The position numbers and the translations under genes are program-made. Shown in pieces: positions 17,249-26,941 of a stretch of DNA of 64,000 nucleotides. The stretch lies in NCBI GenBank assembly GCA_902168205.1, contig CABHOK010000003.1, positions 1,426,001 through 1,490,000 of the forward strand. Reading direction: 5' to 3'. The notes beneath the pieces are model-generated. The model had not been told where the DNA came from and did not search any database. It saw only the letters and a program-made list of their open reading frames with translations. Position 1 is the first letter of the stretch. Each line of letters starts with the position of its first letter. The DNA is from an uncultured Chitinophaga sp. Lineage in GTDB: Bacteria; Bacteroidota; Bacteroidia; Cytophagales; Cyclobacteriaceae.

Positions 17249-18757
17249 TCAGATCAGTGCAGAAGTCTTCATGTCTGAAAGAACACCCATGTTAAGAAGC
17301 AACGTGTTGGTAAGATTCCGGAATAGCGGAAAGACACTTTCCTTATATACCCGGTGGTTTTCAATATTGGGAGTAAAGATACGAACACGGTCAGGTTTCA
17401 GAGAGCGATAGTCTGCGAGTGAATTGATTTTTCGCAGCGCCATGTAGGCGGCACCAATGGCCGAAGCATCATCCGTGTTTACCAGTCCGATCGGTTTACC
17501 AAATATATCGGCCAGTAGTTGTACCCATCGCTCCGAATGTACAAAGCCACCGCTTACGTTAACCTGTTGTATGACCAGTCCGGATTCCTCCAGGCATTGA
17601 CTGATGTGATAAAGCGACAGCGTGATGCCTTCCAGCACAGCACGTGTAAAGTAAGCTTGTGTATGTTGCGCTGTAATGCCAAAGAATACACCAGAGGTTT
17701 CGCTGTTCCACAACGGAGCACGTTCGCCCAATATATAGGGTAAAAAGATCAATCCGTCCGAGCCCGCTTTTATCGAATCAATTTCTCCGATCACTTCATT
17801 ATATATAGCAGCATCTGCAATATCTTTTTTTAGAAAACTGGACAAGTACCAGCGCAATGCAACCCCTCCGTTATTGATCGGTCCTCCGGAGATAAATGTA
17901 CTTTCATCCAGCCGGTAATTGAAGGTCATCGCGTCAAAATTGAAAGTAGGATTTGTATTGGCAACGCGTATAGCACCACTCGTACCAATCGTTAAAGCTG
18001 CTATACCGGGTTCAACTGCGAAGCTGCCTACATTGGCACAGCAACCATCACTCGCGCCCGCCATAAATGGTATACCAGCGGGGATTCCCGTTGTATCAGT
18101 CGCTACTGTCGTCAGTATATTTCGTTGAAAGGTTGTGCTTACCGGTACAGAAAGTTTATCGGCAGTGATGCCGCACAGTTGCAAAGCCGGTTCACTCCAT
18201 TGCAATTTTTCAATATCAAATAGCCCCGTTGCAGAGGCAATCGAGTGATCAATTTCATGTACTCCGAAAAGCCTGAACCAGATATACTCTTTAATGGATA
18301 TATACTTGACAGCTCTGGCATACAGGTCGGGATCATTTTCACGCAGCCAGATAATCTTGCACAAAGGCGACATAGCATGAACAGGCGTACCGGTTTGCCG
18401 GTATATCAATTCGCCTGCAGGGGAGTTCTTGATACGATCAGCAACGGAAGCACTCCGGTTGTCTGCCCAGGTGATCATGTTCATCAACGGATTGCCTGCC
18501 GCATCTACCGGTATAAAACTGTGCATGGCCGAGCTCAGTGAAATGCCATGTGGAGTATGCTGAAGTGTTTTTATCGAACGAAGAATACATTTCAGAAAGG
18601 CCTGCCATATAATTTCAGGAGCCTGCTCGCTATAGCCGGGGTGGGGTGATAGTGTAGGGTAGGCAACCTGTTCAGTATGTATAGCCTTACCGTTGTAATC
18701 AACGGCTACTGCTTTTGTACTTCCCGTTCCGATGTCAATGCCAAGAATATATTGCAT
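17249..18757 (-). CDS. FGGY carbohydrate kinase, probably gluconokinase
   Basis: 502 residues, the normal FGGY length. The N-terminal ATPase-like domain begins ILGIDIGTGSTKAVAVDYNG. The substrate loop contains HAMSPLCKIIWLREN near residue 127. The second domain shows ALTIGTSGAIRV and VSGGFVHSERWVQLLADIFG with the adenine-binding GAAYMALRKI. The TMHSF-like sequence SSAMHSFIPVD and the overall pattern match GntK/xylulokinase-type gluconokinases. It phosphorylates a sugar or sugar acid with ATP in the cytoplasm. The neighbouring 6-phosphogluconate-dehydrogenase-like gene supports gluconate. Xylulose cannot be excluded. Confidence 0.85.
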   Translation of the reverse strand: MQYILGIDIGTGSTKAVAVDYNGKAIHTEQVAYPTLSPHPGYSEQAPEIIWQAFLKCILRSIKTLQHTPHGISLSSAMHSFIPVDAAGNPLMNMITWADNRSASVADRIKNSPAGELIYRQTGTPVHAMSPLCKIIWLRENDPDLYARAVKYISIKEYIWFRLFGVHEIDHSIASATGLFDIEKLQWSEPALQLCGITADKLSVPVSTTFQRNILTTVATDTTGIPAGIPFMAGASDGCCANVGSFAVEPGIAALTIGTSGAIRVANTNPTFNFDAMTFNYRLDESTFISGGPINNGGVALRWYLSSFLKKDIADAAIYNEVIGEIDSIKAGSDGLIFLPYILGERAPLWNSETSGVFFGITAQHTQAYFTRAVLEGITLSLYHISQCLEESGLVIQQVNVSGGFVHSERWVQLLADIFGKPIGLVNTDDASAIGAAYMALRKINSLADYRSLKPDRVRIFTPNIENHRVYKESVFPLFRNLTNTLLLNMGVLSDMKTSALI

Positions 18758-18830
18758 GGTGAAATCAAAACTCCAAAGTACAAATTCCTATTGAGTAATG
18801 CCGGGTTAATGCCGTTATAGAAGAGGATAC

Positions 18831-18865
18831 AATAAAAAGGCATCCGTTGGTAAATCGGATGCCTT
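18831..18865 (-). terminator. Rho-independent terminator of the DoxX-like gene
   Basis: On the minus strand, AAGGCATCCG, a 9-base loop, CGGATGCCTT, then TTTATT. It begins 24 bp after the stop codon of the DoxX-like gene. Confidence 0.85.
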
Positions 18866-18888
18866 CGGTTTAGGTTAGGAGAATGCTT

Positions 18889-19344
18889 TTACTGATGCTC
18901 AGTAATGTGCATTTCTCGTCTTCGCCTGGCATCAATGGAGTAACGCCCTGCTCCAAACACCATGAACATGATTAAACCAACCAATACGACAACGGAAAGC
19001 CAGAGTTCCATGTGCTGGCCTATTGATAGAAATCCCTTGGGAGCATTTACCATGAATACAGCTCCAATCAATATGGGTACTTGAATAAAACATACTATAC
19101 GTGTAAATACTCCAAAAGCAATCAGCGGTCCTCCGCAGATGTGTGCAAATACAACATAGTGTGCGAGCACTGCGCCTGCGAAATACACGTTGACCCCCGA
19201 GGTTGTCATCTCAAGTTCATGCATATGCGTAATAAAGTACAAGCCTTTATAGGTGATAAATATTCCCAGCGCGATTCGAAGAATATCCAGAAAACCGGGG
19301 CGGTGACTGTTACCCCATTTTTCTACATCGGTGATAACACTCAT
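18889..19344 (-). CDS. DoxX-family membrane protein
   Basis: 151 residues with four membrane helices (about 22-40, 56-78, 83-103, 116-136). The first helix carries the DoxX-like LRIALGIFITYKGLYF, and GGPLIAFGVFTRIVCFIQVP matches the conserved GL..R.AA..L segment of the family. Family members sit in the inner membrane; some are linked to redox or sulphur metabolism, and most have no assigned role. The C-terminus is basic. The neighbours give no pathway clue. It is probably monocistronic, with its own terminator. Confidence 0.8.
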   Translation of the reverse strand: MSVITDVEKWGNSHRPGFLDILRIALGIFITYKGLYFITHMHELEMTTSGVNVYFAGAVLAHYVVFAHICGGPLIAFGVFTRIVCFIQVPILIGAVFMVNAPKGFLSIGQHMELWLSVVVLVGLIMFMVFGAGRYSIDARRRREMHITEHQ

Positions 19345-19414
19345 AATCTTTATATCGTTAATCTATACAAAGTTTACGAAAATGCTTTGGCAAAACCAAG
19401 TAGATTCGAACAAT

Positions 19415-19792
19415 TCATAACCCCGCGTGGGCTGTGGGCTGTCGCTCATTCCAGATGCGAAGAAACCAGTAGATAATAAAAGGTATAGTACCGAAGAAGA
19501 TAAAAATCAATATCCAGATGATCTTCTCGCTTTGATCGATTGTTTTGTTCAAGGCTGCATGCACTATATAAAGTATGTGTAATGCAAAAGATATAAAGGA
19601 AAGTATAAGGACGGGAACGATGAAGGAAAGTATACCGGCTATAATTACGGTTTCAGAAGGTTCGTGATGTTCGCTTGTCTCAATGGTCTCCATTACGAAA
19701 TGGAATATCTGGTAGAATATATAGGGAACCATTACGAGCGGCAATAGCGTAAAGATGAGCAGCGCTATCTTTTGAGGTTTACTCATATTCAT
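19415..19792 (-). CDS. Hypothetical three-helix membrane protein
   Basis: 125 residues with hydrophobic helices at about 8-30, 47-77 and 90-110. The last helix, IIWILIFIFFGTIPFIIYWF, resembles the PLDc_N (phospholipase D nuclease N-terminal) small-membrane-protein motif, but the rest does not. The start may be the second Met, two codons in. No function can be assigned. It lies between the DoxX-like gene and the RNA-binding protein gene on the same strand. Confidence 0.65.
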   Translation of the reverse strand: MNMSKPQKIALLIFTLLPLVMVPYIFYQIFHFVMETIETSEHHEPSETVIIAGILSFIVPVLILSFISFALHILYIVHAALNKTIDQSEKIIWILIFIFFGTIPFIIYWFLRIWNERQPTAHAGL

Positions 19793-19830
19793 ATCTATAG
19801 GGGTTGGTAGTATAGTTACGAAAGTGAATA

Positions 19831-19862
19831 TAAAAAAAACTGCCCGGTTATTTACCGGGCAG
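19831..19862 (-). terminator. Rho-independent terminator of the RRM gene
   Basis: Minus strand: CTGCCCGGT, a 5-base loop, ACCGGGCAG, followed by TTTTTTTTA. It is a strong terminator about 32 bp after the RRM protein stop. Confidence 0.92.
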
Positions 19863-19894
19863 CCTTCCGAGTCTTTTGTGGGTATTTCTCCGAA

Positions 19895-20221
19895 TTAATA
19901 ATCGTTGTTATTATTTCTGCGGTTGAAACCACCGCCACCACCGCTTCTGTAGCCACCACCGCCAGAGCGAGGTGCGTCAGATTTAGGTCTAGCTTCGTTT
20001 ACTACAAGGGTTTTACCCAAGAAGTTGAATCCGTTAAGGCTTGTGATAGCTTGACGGCCCGCTGCTTCATCCGCCATTTCGATAAAACCGAAACCGCGAC
20101 TGCGTTGCGTTACTTTGTCCATGATAATCTTGGCTGAAGAAACTTCGCCATACTCTTCGAATAATCCCTTCAATTCCTGCTCGGATGCCTTAAAAGGGAT
20201 GTTGGCAACGTAAATGTTCAT
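19895..20221 (-). CDS. RRM RNA-binding protein with Gly-rich tail
   Basis: 108 residues. A single RNA recognition motif covers residues 1-80: RNP-2 is IYVANI at the start and RNP-1 is RGFGFIEM near residue 42. The tail from about 88 is Gly/Arg/Asn-rich (GGGGYRSGGGGGF then asparagines), like cyanobacterial and Bacteroidota Rbp proteins. It probably binds single-stranded RNA as a chaperone or post-transcriptional regulator. In some species such genes are cold-inducible; here only a long AT-rich upstream region hints at leader-based control. Confidence 0.92.
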   Translation of the reverse strand: MNIYVANIPFKASEQELKGLFEEYGEVSSAKIIMDKVTQRSRGFGFIEMADEAAGRQAITSLNGFNFLGKTLVVNEARPKSDAPRSGGGGYRSGGGGGFNRRNNNNDY

Positions 20222-20669
20222 TGTTTAAAAGATAAATGAGAAAAATTAATTTTTGAAAACTGACAGACTTCGACTGAACTACTTCTGAGGGCGGCCTCAG
20301 TAAAGAATGACAATTAACAAGTGCAAAATAGAAATATTTTTTGATTTTCCAGCAATTCTTTGTTTTCTATCGATTTCTGATTAAAAATTGGCCCTTTTAG
20401 CAGGAAGAACGGGCATAGCCGGGTAAAATAATTTACAACTGCCTCGTACTATAGGTACACTTATGAAGCTTGCGTGTTACGACATTCATGTACCCGTAAC
20501 TTCAAATGTTACAAAGGTTGGTAACAACCCAGGTATATACTTTTCGTCAGTGTGCCCGGTGTGTCTCAATATATTTTCAAGTGTGCGCGGTGTGCTTCGA
20601 ATTATTCATGCTAGTCATTTCAATTCATCCTATATTCACCACAAAACCAATTAAGATCGTAGCCCATTA
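20222..20669. other. Intergenic region between divergent RRM and hexosaminidase genes
   Basis: 448 bp with no convincing gene; one 63-codon frame at 20463 lacks recognisable features. It holds a 6-bp hairpin CTGAGG/CCTCAG (20285-20300) in the probable RRM leader. There is a cluster of four GTTAC/GTAAC half sites (20476, 20496, 20508, 20521). An imperfect direct repeat of about 31 bases starts at 20549 and 20580 with AGTGTGC and CGGTGTG cores. The last two may regulate the hexosaminidase operon. Confidence 0.5.
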
Positions 20670-23234
20670 ATGAGAACACTTCTTCTTACTGCGCTTGTAC
20701 TCATTTCTTTTTTAGTACAGTCGCAACCTAAAACCATTGACGCTGCTAAAATCAAAGTACAATGGGAGGTAATCGAAAACAGTCATCAGAATAAATCACA
20801 GTTTCTGTCTGCTTTTACATTTACCAATACTGGTAAAGAAGATATACCGGCTGTCGGTTGGACACTATATTTCAATTTTGTACGTGCCGTAGATCCGACA
20901 TCCGTTACGGGGGGCATGATGATTGAACGGGTAAATGGCGATTTCTTCAAGCTATATCCCAAGCCTGACTTCAAAGGTATAAAAGCAGGCGCATCACTGC
21001 GTGTTGAATTTGTCTCCAGCGACTGGGTGGTAAATTTTACCGATGCCCCGGCCGGTATATATATAGTTTGGGACCATGCACCTGAAAAAGGTGTAGTGAT
21101 CACCGACTACACCATTAAACCATCCACGGAGCCGAAACAATATTTGCGTTTTCCCGGAGACAAGATTGGACTGATAACACCAGCCGCACTGTATGATCAG
21201 AATAAAAATACATTGCCGGTAGCGGCTGATAAACTTGTTAAAATATTTCCAACACCCGTGTCCTATCGGGAAGAGCGTGGTTTCTTTGCGTTGTCTAAAG
21301 ATATAGTCATCGTAGCGGATGCCGCTTTCCGGAACGAAGCCGAAATACTTGGAAGCGACTTGTTTACGATATTCAAAACGAAACCGCCTATTGTAACGAC
21401 CGAGGGAAGTGCAAAGAAGATGATTCAACTACTCAAAAATAGTTTGCCGGAAGAAGCGTATGAATTACACGTTACCGCAGAGAAGATAACCATTGCTGCG
21501 TCTTCCGGGGTCGGGGTATTTTATGGCATCCAATCGTTGAAGTCACTGTTGCCGGTGCAGTCGTGGTCGAAATCCCAGTCGACAGTAGCCATACCGTTGG
21601 TAACGGTGGAAGATGCTCCGCGCTTTTCGCACCGTGCTTTCTTTCTGGATGTATCGCGTAATTTCCAGCGCAAGGAACAGATTCTTAAAACGCTGGACCT
21701 GATGGCTCTCTATAAACTTAATGTCTTTCATCTCCATCTGAACGATGATGAAGGCTGGCGACTGGAAATTCCTGCGTTGCCGGAGTTGACTGAGATCGGT
21801 TCGAAGCGCGGCCATTCGTTAACCGGCAGTACACATTTGCCGCCATCGTATGGCTCCGGACCAGATGTAAACAATCCCTATGGCACGGGATATTATTCCA
21901 AAGCTGACTATATCGAGATCTTAAAGTATGCAACAGCGCGACACATTCGTGTGATACCCGAGATCGAAACTCCAGGACACGCGCGTGCTGCTGTTAAATC
22001 CATGGCTGCCCGTTATGAACGCCTGCTCAAACAAGGTAAGAAAGAAGAAGCAGAGAAATATTTACTCCACGATCCGGAAGACCAATCGCAATACCGTTCT
22101 GTGCAGGGATGGAACGATAATGTGATCAACGTTGCGTTGCCTTCGGCCTATGCATTTCTGGAAACCGTTGTAGACGAAATCACCGCGATGTATAAACAAG
22201 CCGGAGCTCCTTTAAATACGATACACTTTGGTGGGGATGAAGTACCGGCAGGTGTATGGGAAAAATCTCCGCTATGTAAAAAGCTGATAGACGAAAATGC
22301 ATCAGTTAACAACGTAGATGACCTCTGGTATTATTTCTATGGAAAGATAAATACCATACTGCAGAAAAAAGGATTGACCATGTACGGATGGGAAGAGATA
22401 TCCATGCGTAAAACAAAACTGGATGGTAACAATACATATATACCCAATCCTGATTTTGTAAAAGACCGTTTCCAGGTTGATGTATGGAACAACGTGCTCG
22501 GCTGGGGTGCAGAAGACCTGGCCTACCAGCTGGCCAACGCAGGCTATAAAGTAGTACTGTCATGCGTAAGTAATTTTTACTTTGACATGGCATACCATAA
22601 AGCATTTGATGAACCCGGATATTACTGGGGCGCATTTATAGATGTAGACAAACCTTACTATTTCATTCCCTACGATTACTTTAAGAATGCAAAAGAAGAC
22701 AAGTACGGTAACGCGCTGAATAAATCAATTTTCATAGGCAAAGAACGACTCACGGATTACGGCCGATCCAATATAGTCGGTATACAAGGTTTGTTATGGT
22801 GCGAGACCGTGCAAGGGGCCGAGCGCATGGAGTATATGATACTGCCTAAATTTCTGGGGCTGGCTGAACGTGCATGGGCGAAAGATCCGGCATGGGCCAC
22901 CGAGAAAGATGCCGCGCAAAGTGATAAGCTATACCAGCAGGCATGGTCTGAATTTATAGCCACTGCCGGATGGCGCGAGTTGCCGCGACTTGATTACTAT
23001 GCAGGTGGTTTCCAATATAGAATTCCTTCACCGGGTGCCGTTGTACAAGATGGCAAGGTGCAGGTAAATATGCAGTATCCCGGCTTCACCATTCGCTATA
23101 CTACGGATGGTAAAGAGCCTTCGTTGAAGAGTCCGGTATATACTTCACCCATCGCAGTAAAAGGTACAATTAAGCTGAAGGCCTTTAACCAGAAAGGCAG
23201 GGCAGGGAAGACATCGGTAGTGACAAACCCGTAA
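20670..23234 (+). CDS. Beta-N-acetylhexosaminidase, GH20 family
   Basis: 854 residues, exported (signal peptide about 1-18). Residues 20-160 form a chitobiase-like carbohydrate-binding domain (CHB_HEX). About 180-310 is the GH20b domain, and 320-700 the catalytic barrel with HLHLNDDEGWRLEIPALPEL. The catalytic pair is Asp523-Glu524 in HFGGDEVP. A C-terminal Fn3-like/chitobiase_C domain includes the FTIRYTTDGKEPSLKSPVY motif near 815. It releases terminal GlcNAc or GalNAc from chitin fragments, peptidoglycan or glycoconjugates in the periplasm. The next gene starts 4 bp later, so they form an operon for amino-sugar scavenging. Confidence 0.95.
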   Translation: MRTLLLTALVLISFLVQSQPKTIDAAKIKVQWEVIENSHQNKSQFLSAFTFTNTGKEDIPAVGWTLYFNFVRAVDPTSVTGGMMIERVNGDFFKLYPKPDFKGIKAGASLRVEFVSSDWVVNFTDAPAGIYIVWDHAPEKGVVITDYTIKPSTEPKQYLRFPGDKIGLITPAALYDQNKNTLPVAADKLVKIFPTPVSYREERGFFALSKDIVIVADAAFRNEAEILGSDLFTIFKTKPPIVTTEGSAKKMIQLLKNSLPEEAYELHVTAEKITIAASSGVGVFYGIQSLKSLLPVQSWSKSQSTVAIPLVTVEDAPRFSHRAFFLDVSRNFQRKEQILKTLDLMALYKLNVFHLHLNDDEGWRLEIPALPELTEIGSKRGHSLTGSTHLPPSYGSGPDVNNPYGTGYYSKADYIEILKYATARHIRVIPEIETPGHARAAVKSMAARYERLLKQGKKEEAEKYLLHDPEDQSQYRSVQGWNDNVINVALPSAYAFLETVVDEITAMYKQAGAPLNTIHFGGDEVPAGVWEKSPLCKKLIDENASVNNVDDLWYYFYGKINTILQKKGLTMYGWEEISMRKTKLDGNNTYIPNPDFVKDRFQVDVWNNVLGWGAEDLAYQLANAGYKVVLSCVSNFYFDMAYHKAFDEPGYYWGAFIDVDKPYYFIPYDYFKNAKEDKYGNALNKSIFIGKERLTDYGRSNIVGIQGLLWCETVQGAERMEYMILPKFLGLAERAWAKDPAWATEKDAAQSDKLYQQAWSEFIATAGWRELPRLDYYAGGFQYRIPSPGAVVQDGKVQVNMQYPGFTIRYTTDGKEPSLKSPVYTSPIAVKGTIKLKAFNQKGRAGKTSVVTNP

Positions 23235-23238
23235 CAGC

Positions 23239-24438
23239 ATGGCTATACACAACGCACTGACTACACAACGCATTCTGTCGATCGATGCGTTGCGCGGGAT
23301 AACGATACTCGTCATGATCTTCGTGAATGAACTGGCCGGTGTACAAGGTGTACCGATCTGGATGAAACACATGCCCGCAGATGCTGATGCCATGACTTTC
23401 GTGGATATGGTGTTTCCCGCCTTTCTATTCATCGTAGGTATGTCTATACCTTTTGCCATCAACAACCGGTTGTCCAAAGGTGATAACATGTGGCAGTTGC
23501 AGCTTCACATACTGGTGCGAACAATCGGACTGCTGGTGCTCGGTGTGTTTATGGTAAATGCCGAGGGAGGTTACAACGAACAGGCTATGGGCATGCCGAT
23601 AGCATTGTGGTCGCTGCTCTTCTATGCTGGTGTTATACTGGTGTGGAATGTATATACCTTTCAGTCGAACGTTTTGCGCTGGGTGCTGCGCGGTATCGGC
23701 TTGGTACTTTTGGTTGTGCTGGCATATTTATACCGTGGTGGCGAAGACGGCTCGCAGACCATGACACCGCAGTGGTGGGGCATTCTCGGGCTGATCGGGT
23801 GGGCTTACCTGATCACGTGTATTATATATCAATTGGCCGGAGGTAGATTGCTGCTCGTACTATCAGGACTCGCGGTAAGTATAGTATTCTACATTGTTGG
23901 TAAATCGGATGCTACCGAAAGTTCTCCGGTAGCCGCGTGGATGAGCGGACAGACCGGTCATGCCATTCATACTGCTATAGCACTTTGCGGTGTTATGGTG
24001 TCACTGTTCTTCTTCGATCAAAAGAAGAAACAGGAGACCCGGGTCCGGTTTATACTGGCTTTTGTTTTTGCAGGTATATTGTTTGGCGTAGGGTATATTC
24101 TGCGTCCGTATTATACTATATCCAAGATCTACGCAACACCCACGTGGGCGTTATACAGTGCTGCCGTATGCACCTTGCTCTTTGCATTTTTATACGGGCT
24201 TATTGATCTGCGCAAAGTAAGCGGCTGGACGAGCTTCTTTAAGCCGGCTGCGTCCAATCCGTTGCTAACCTATATTATTCCCTATATAGTATATGCGCTG
24301 ATGCACTTGCTGCACATACACTGGCCCGAGCAGTTCTACCAGGGAATAACGGGTATTATCTGGTCGGCAGTATATGCTGTTATCGTGATGGTAATTGTGG
24401 TCGGGTTGAACAGGCTCAAGATACGACTTCAGCTATAG
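23239..24438 (+). CDS. NagX/HGSNAT-like acyltransferase membrane protein (DUF5009-type)
   Basis: 399 residues with about ten membrane helices. The N-terminus RILSIDALRGITILVMIFVN and the downstream FPAFLFIVGMSIPFAI are typical of heparan-alpha-glucosaminide N-acetyltransferase-like proteins and DUF5009. It starts 4 bp after the hexosaminidase stop. In Bacteroidota such proteins (often named NagX) sit beside GlcNAc-utilisation genes and may acetylate or transport amino sugars across the inner membrane; the activity is not firmly established. The last helices contain NPLLTYIIPYIVYALMHLLH. Confidence 0.85.
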   Translation: MAIHNALTTQRILSIDALRGITILVMIFVNELAGVQGVPIWMKHMPADADAMTFVDMVFPAFLFIVGMSIPFAINNRLSKGDNMWQLQLHILVRTIGLLVLGVFMVNAEGGYNEQAMGMPIALWSLLFYAGVILVWNVYTFQSNVLRWVLRGIGLVLLVVLAYLYRGGEDGSQTMTPQWWGILGLIGWAYLITCIIYQLAGGRLLLVLSGLAVSIVFYIVGKSDATESSPVAAWMSGQTGHAIHTAIALCGVMVSLFFFDQKKKQETRVRFILAFVFAGILFGVGYILRPYYTISKIYATPTWALYSAAVCTLLFAFLYGLIDLRKVSGWTSFFKPAASNPLLTYIIPYIVYALMHLLHIHWPEQFYQGITGIIWSAVYAVIVMVIVVGLNRLKIRLQL

Positions 24439-24444
24439 CACCGG

Positions 24445-26793
24445 TCACTCGTACCGCAGCGAATCTACCGGGTTGGCACGTACTGCCTGCAGTATTTTTA
24501 ATGACGTGATCAGTACAGAGAAAAGTACAATGATTACGACAGGCAGCAGTACAAACCAGAATGTAAGATCGATGCGGTACGCAAAACGATCCAGCCACCC
24601 CGTTGCAGCATAGACAGACAACGCTATACCCGCGCACGCACCGGCTATAGTCAACGCTATAAATTCTTTTGAAAGTAAACGGATCAGTGAACCGGCACCA
24701 GCGCCCATCACTTTTCGCAGGCCTATTTCTTTCGTGCGTATCTCCACCGAGTATGCAGCTATACCAAATAAACCCAGGCCCGTGATAATGATGGTGAGTA
24801 CAGAGAAGTATATAAACAAAGCGAGTAATATTTCCTCGTTCTCGTACTGCCGGTTGAACGATTCATCGAGGAAGAGATATTCGAAAGGTGAGTCTGGTAA
24901 TACTTTAGACCATGTGGCTTTTACCTCGTCCAGTTTACCAGGCAACATGCGTATATAAAGATACCCACCCGGAGAAGCCGGTTCGCAGAGTACGATGAGC
25001 GGGTCAATGGAATTGTGCATGGATCTGAAGTGAAAATCTTTCAACACCCCAATAATGGTAACGGCTTTCCTCCCGGAGAAAGTAAACATCTCAATCTTTT
25101 GTCCAATAGCATTCTTCCAACCGGTTTGCCTGATAAAAGCTTCGTTTACCAGTACAAGTTCTCCATGGCGCGGTGCGGCAAAATCATCGAACGGTTTTCC
25201 TTCGATTAATTTCATTTGCATCGTGGAGATATAGCCGGCATCGGCCAGTATACTTTGCGGCATCATTTCATGTTCTTTACCCGTTTCTTTATACCAGATG
25301 TTTGTCGTTCCGGTTATACCACCGGGTAAAGATTGCAGGTCGCCCGTGGTGATGGTTGTTGCCAGGTTATGGTTGATCAATTCACGCGTAAGAAAACCCA
25401 TGTTGACCTGGGCAGCGGAGTCGCCCGGGTTCTGAACAACAAGAACCTGGTCTTCGTTAAAGCCAAGGTTCGTATGCTGCATATAGTTCATTTGTCGTAC
25501 TACAACCGCGAGGCAGATCAGCAATGCAGTGCTGAACATGAACTGTACACCGATGAAGAACTTTCGTACATGACTACCTTTTGTTACCGGACCAATCTCT
25601 CCCTTTAGCACCTTTACAGGTTTAAATGATGACAGTATCCAGGCAGGATAAAGCGAAGCAATCACCGAAACAAGAATGAGCAGGAGTAATGCGCAAAAGA
25701 CTATAACGATATCACGCTCCAGCGTAAAGTTGATCGTCTTCCTCGTTATACCATGAAAGATATGATAGAATACTTTTAGGAACAGGAACGCAACTATACC
25801 GGCCATCAATGCCGCGAGTAAGGATTCTCCCAGAAATTGTTTAACAAGCTGAAACGGCCGCGCACCAATGGCTTTTCGTATACCAACTTCCTTGGCGCGT
25901 TCCAGCGAACGTACCGTGGTGAGGTTGATGAAATTAAAAATAGCAACGGTAGCGAGTATAACAGCGATCAGTATAAATATATAGATGTTGTTGAGATTCC
26001 CTTTTGCATTGTCCATTTGAATGCCTTGTGTGAAGTGAAGATCCGGCAAGGCCTGCACTTCAAACGTAGCGCCCATCGGCTTCCAGTCTTTTTCAGTAGC
26101 CTTGTTCAGCATCGTGGTAAACTCCTTTACATCGGTTGGCTTGCGTAGCAGAATATAGGTATCGAACTTGAAGAATTTGTTGGCACTTTCTTCAGTCGGA
26201 AAGTTACCATTGATGAGACCGTTGATCCGTTTATCGGAGTTCTCCGGAACGTCCTTCATAATGCCCGTAACTTCGTAAGACTTGCCTCGAATGTCGATCG
26301 TTTTTCCAATGGCATCGCCCCGGTAATATTTAGCGGCTAATGTTTCTGAAAGTACAATGCTGTTGGATTTTGCAAAAACTGTTTCCGGATTACCCGCAAC
26401 CAACGGATAGGTAAACACTTTGAAAACGGAAGGATCACTGAAATATATACCTTCTTCTTTTATCGATTCGTGGTTGATATATAGCCTGTCGCGCAGATCA
26501 TCAAAACGAACATACTCTTCTACCTGCGGAAATGTACGCTTCAAAAACGGACCTATACTTTGATCGGTGATGCGAACGCGGTTTGTATTGGGCGGATCAA
26601 CAAAAGTTGTAGTAACGCGGTAGATGCGATCGGCTTTATCGTGAAAGCGGTCAAACGTCAATTCATCAAATACAAAATACAGGATAAACACACAACTTGC
26701 CAGGCTAATGCCTAGTCCACCGATGTTGATGAACGTAAACATTTTCGACCGCGCCAGGTTGCGCAGTGCAACGGTGATATAGTTTTGAAGCAT
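24445..26793 (-). CDS. ABC transporter permease, MacB/FtsX type
   Basis: About 782 residues. The layout is the Bacteroidota double-unit form. There is an N-terminal helix (about 18-41), a MacB_PCD periplasmic domain, three FtsX helices (about 275-395), a second N-terminal-like helix near 425, a second periplasmic domain, and three helices (about 670-775). The second FtsX unit carries IRTKEIGLRKVMGAGAGSLI, and the first ERAKEVGIRKAIGARPF. It works with a separate ATPase not seen in this window, probably in export or lipoprotein-linked transport. The start is MLQNYITVALRNLARSK; seven upstream codons look non-coding. The gene is convergent with the NagX-like gene (6 bp between stops). Confidence 0.9.
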   Translation of the reverse strand: MLQNYITVALRNLARSKMFTFINIGGLGISLASCVFILYFVFDELTFDRFHDKADRIYRVTTTFVDPPNTNRVRITDQSIGPFLKRTFPQVEEYVRFDDLRDRLYINHESIKEEGIYFSDPSVFKVFTYPLVAGNPETVFAKSNSIVLSETLAAKYYRGDAIGKTIDIRGKSYEVTGIMKDVPENSDKRINGLINGNFPTEESANKFFKFDTYILLRKPTDVKEFTTMLNKATEKDWKPMGATFEVQALPDLHFTQGIQMDNAKGNLNNIYIFILIAVILATVAIFNFINLTTVRSLERAKEVGIRKAIGARPFQLVKQFLGESLLAALMAGIVAFLFLKVFYHIFHGITRKTINFTLERDIVIVFCALLLLILVSVIASLYPAWILSSFKPVKVLKGEIGPVTKGSHVRKFFIGVQFMFSTALLICLAVVVRQMNYMQHTNLGFNEDQVLVVQNPGDSAAQVNMGFLTRELINHNLATTITTGDLQSLPGGITGTTNIWYKETGKEHEMMPQSILADAGYISTMQMKLIEGKPFDDFAAPRHGELVLVNEAFIRQTGWKNAIGQKIEMFTFSGRKAVTIIGVLKDFHFRSMHNSIDPLIVLCEPASPGGYLYIRMLPGKLDEVKATWSKVLPDSPFEYLFLDESFNRQYENEEILLALFIYFSVLTIIITGLGLFGIAAYSVEIRTKEIGLRKVMGAGAGSLIRLLSKEFIALTIAGACAGIALSVYAATGWLDRFAYRIDLTFWFVLLPVVIIVLFSVLITSLKILQAVRANPVDSLRYE

Positions 26794-26941
26794 AGGGGTG
26801 AGGATGTAATGCAAGGTAACGTAATCTTTTTGTAACGGTTACGCAAACATTATGGGGTATACTCACATGATGATGTAAGCAGGGTATAGATATACCAGGG
26901 CCGATTCCGAAGACTATATTTCCTGTAATGTTGCAGAGAGG

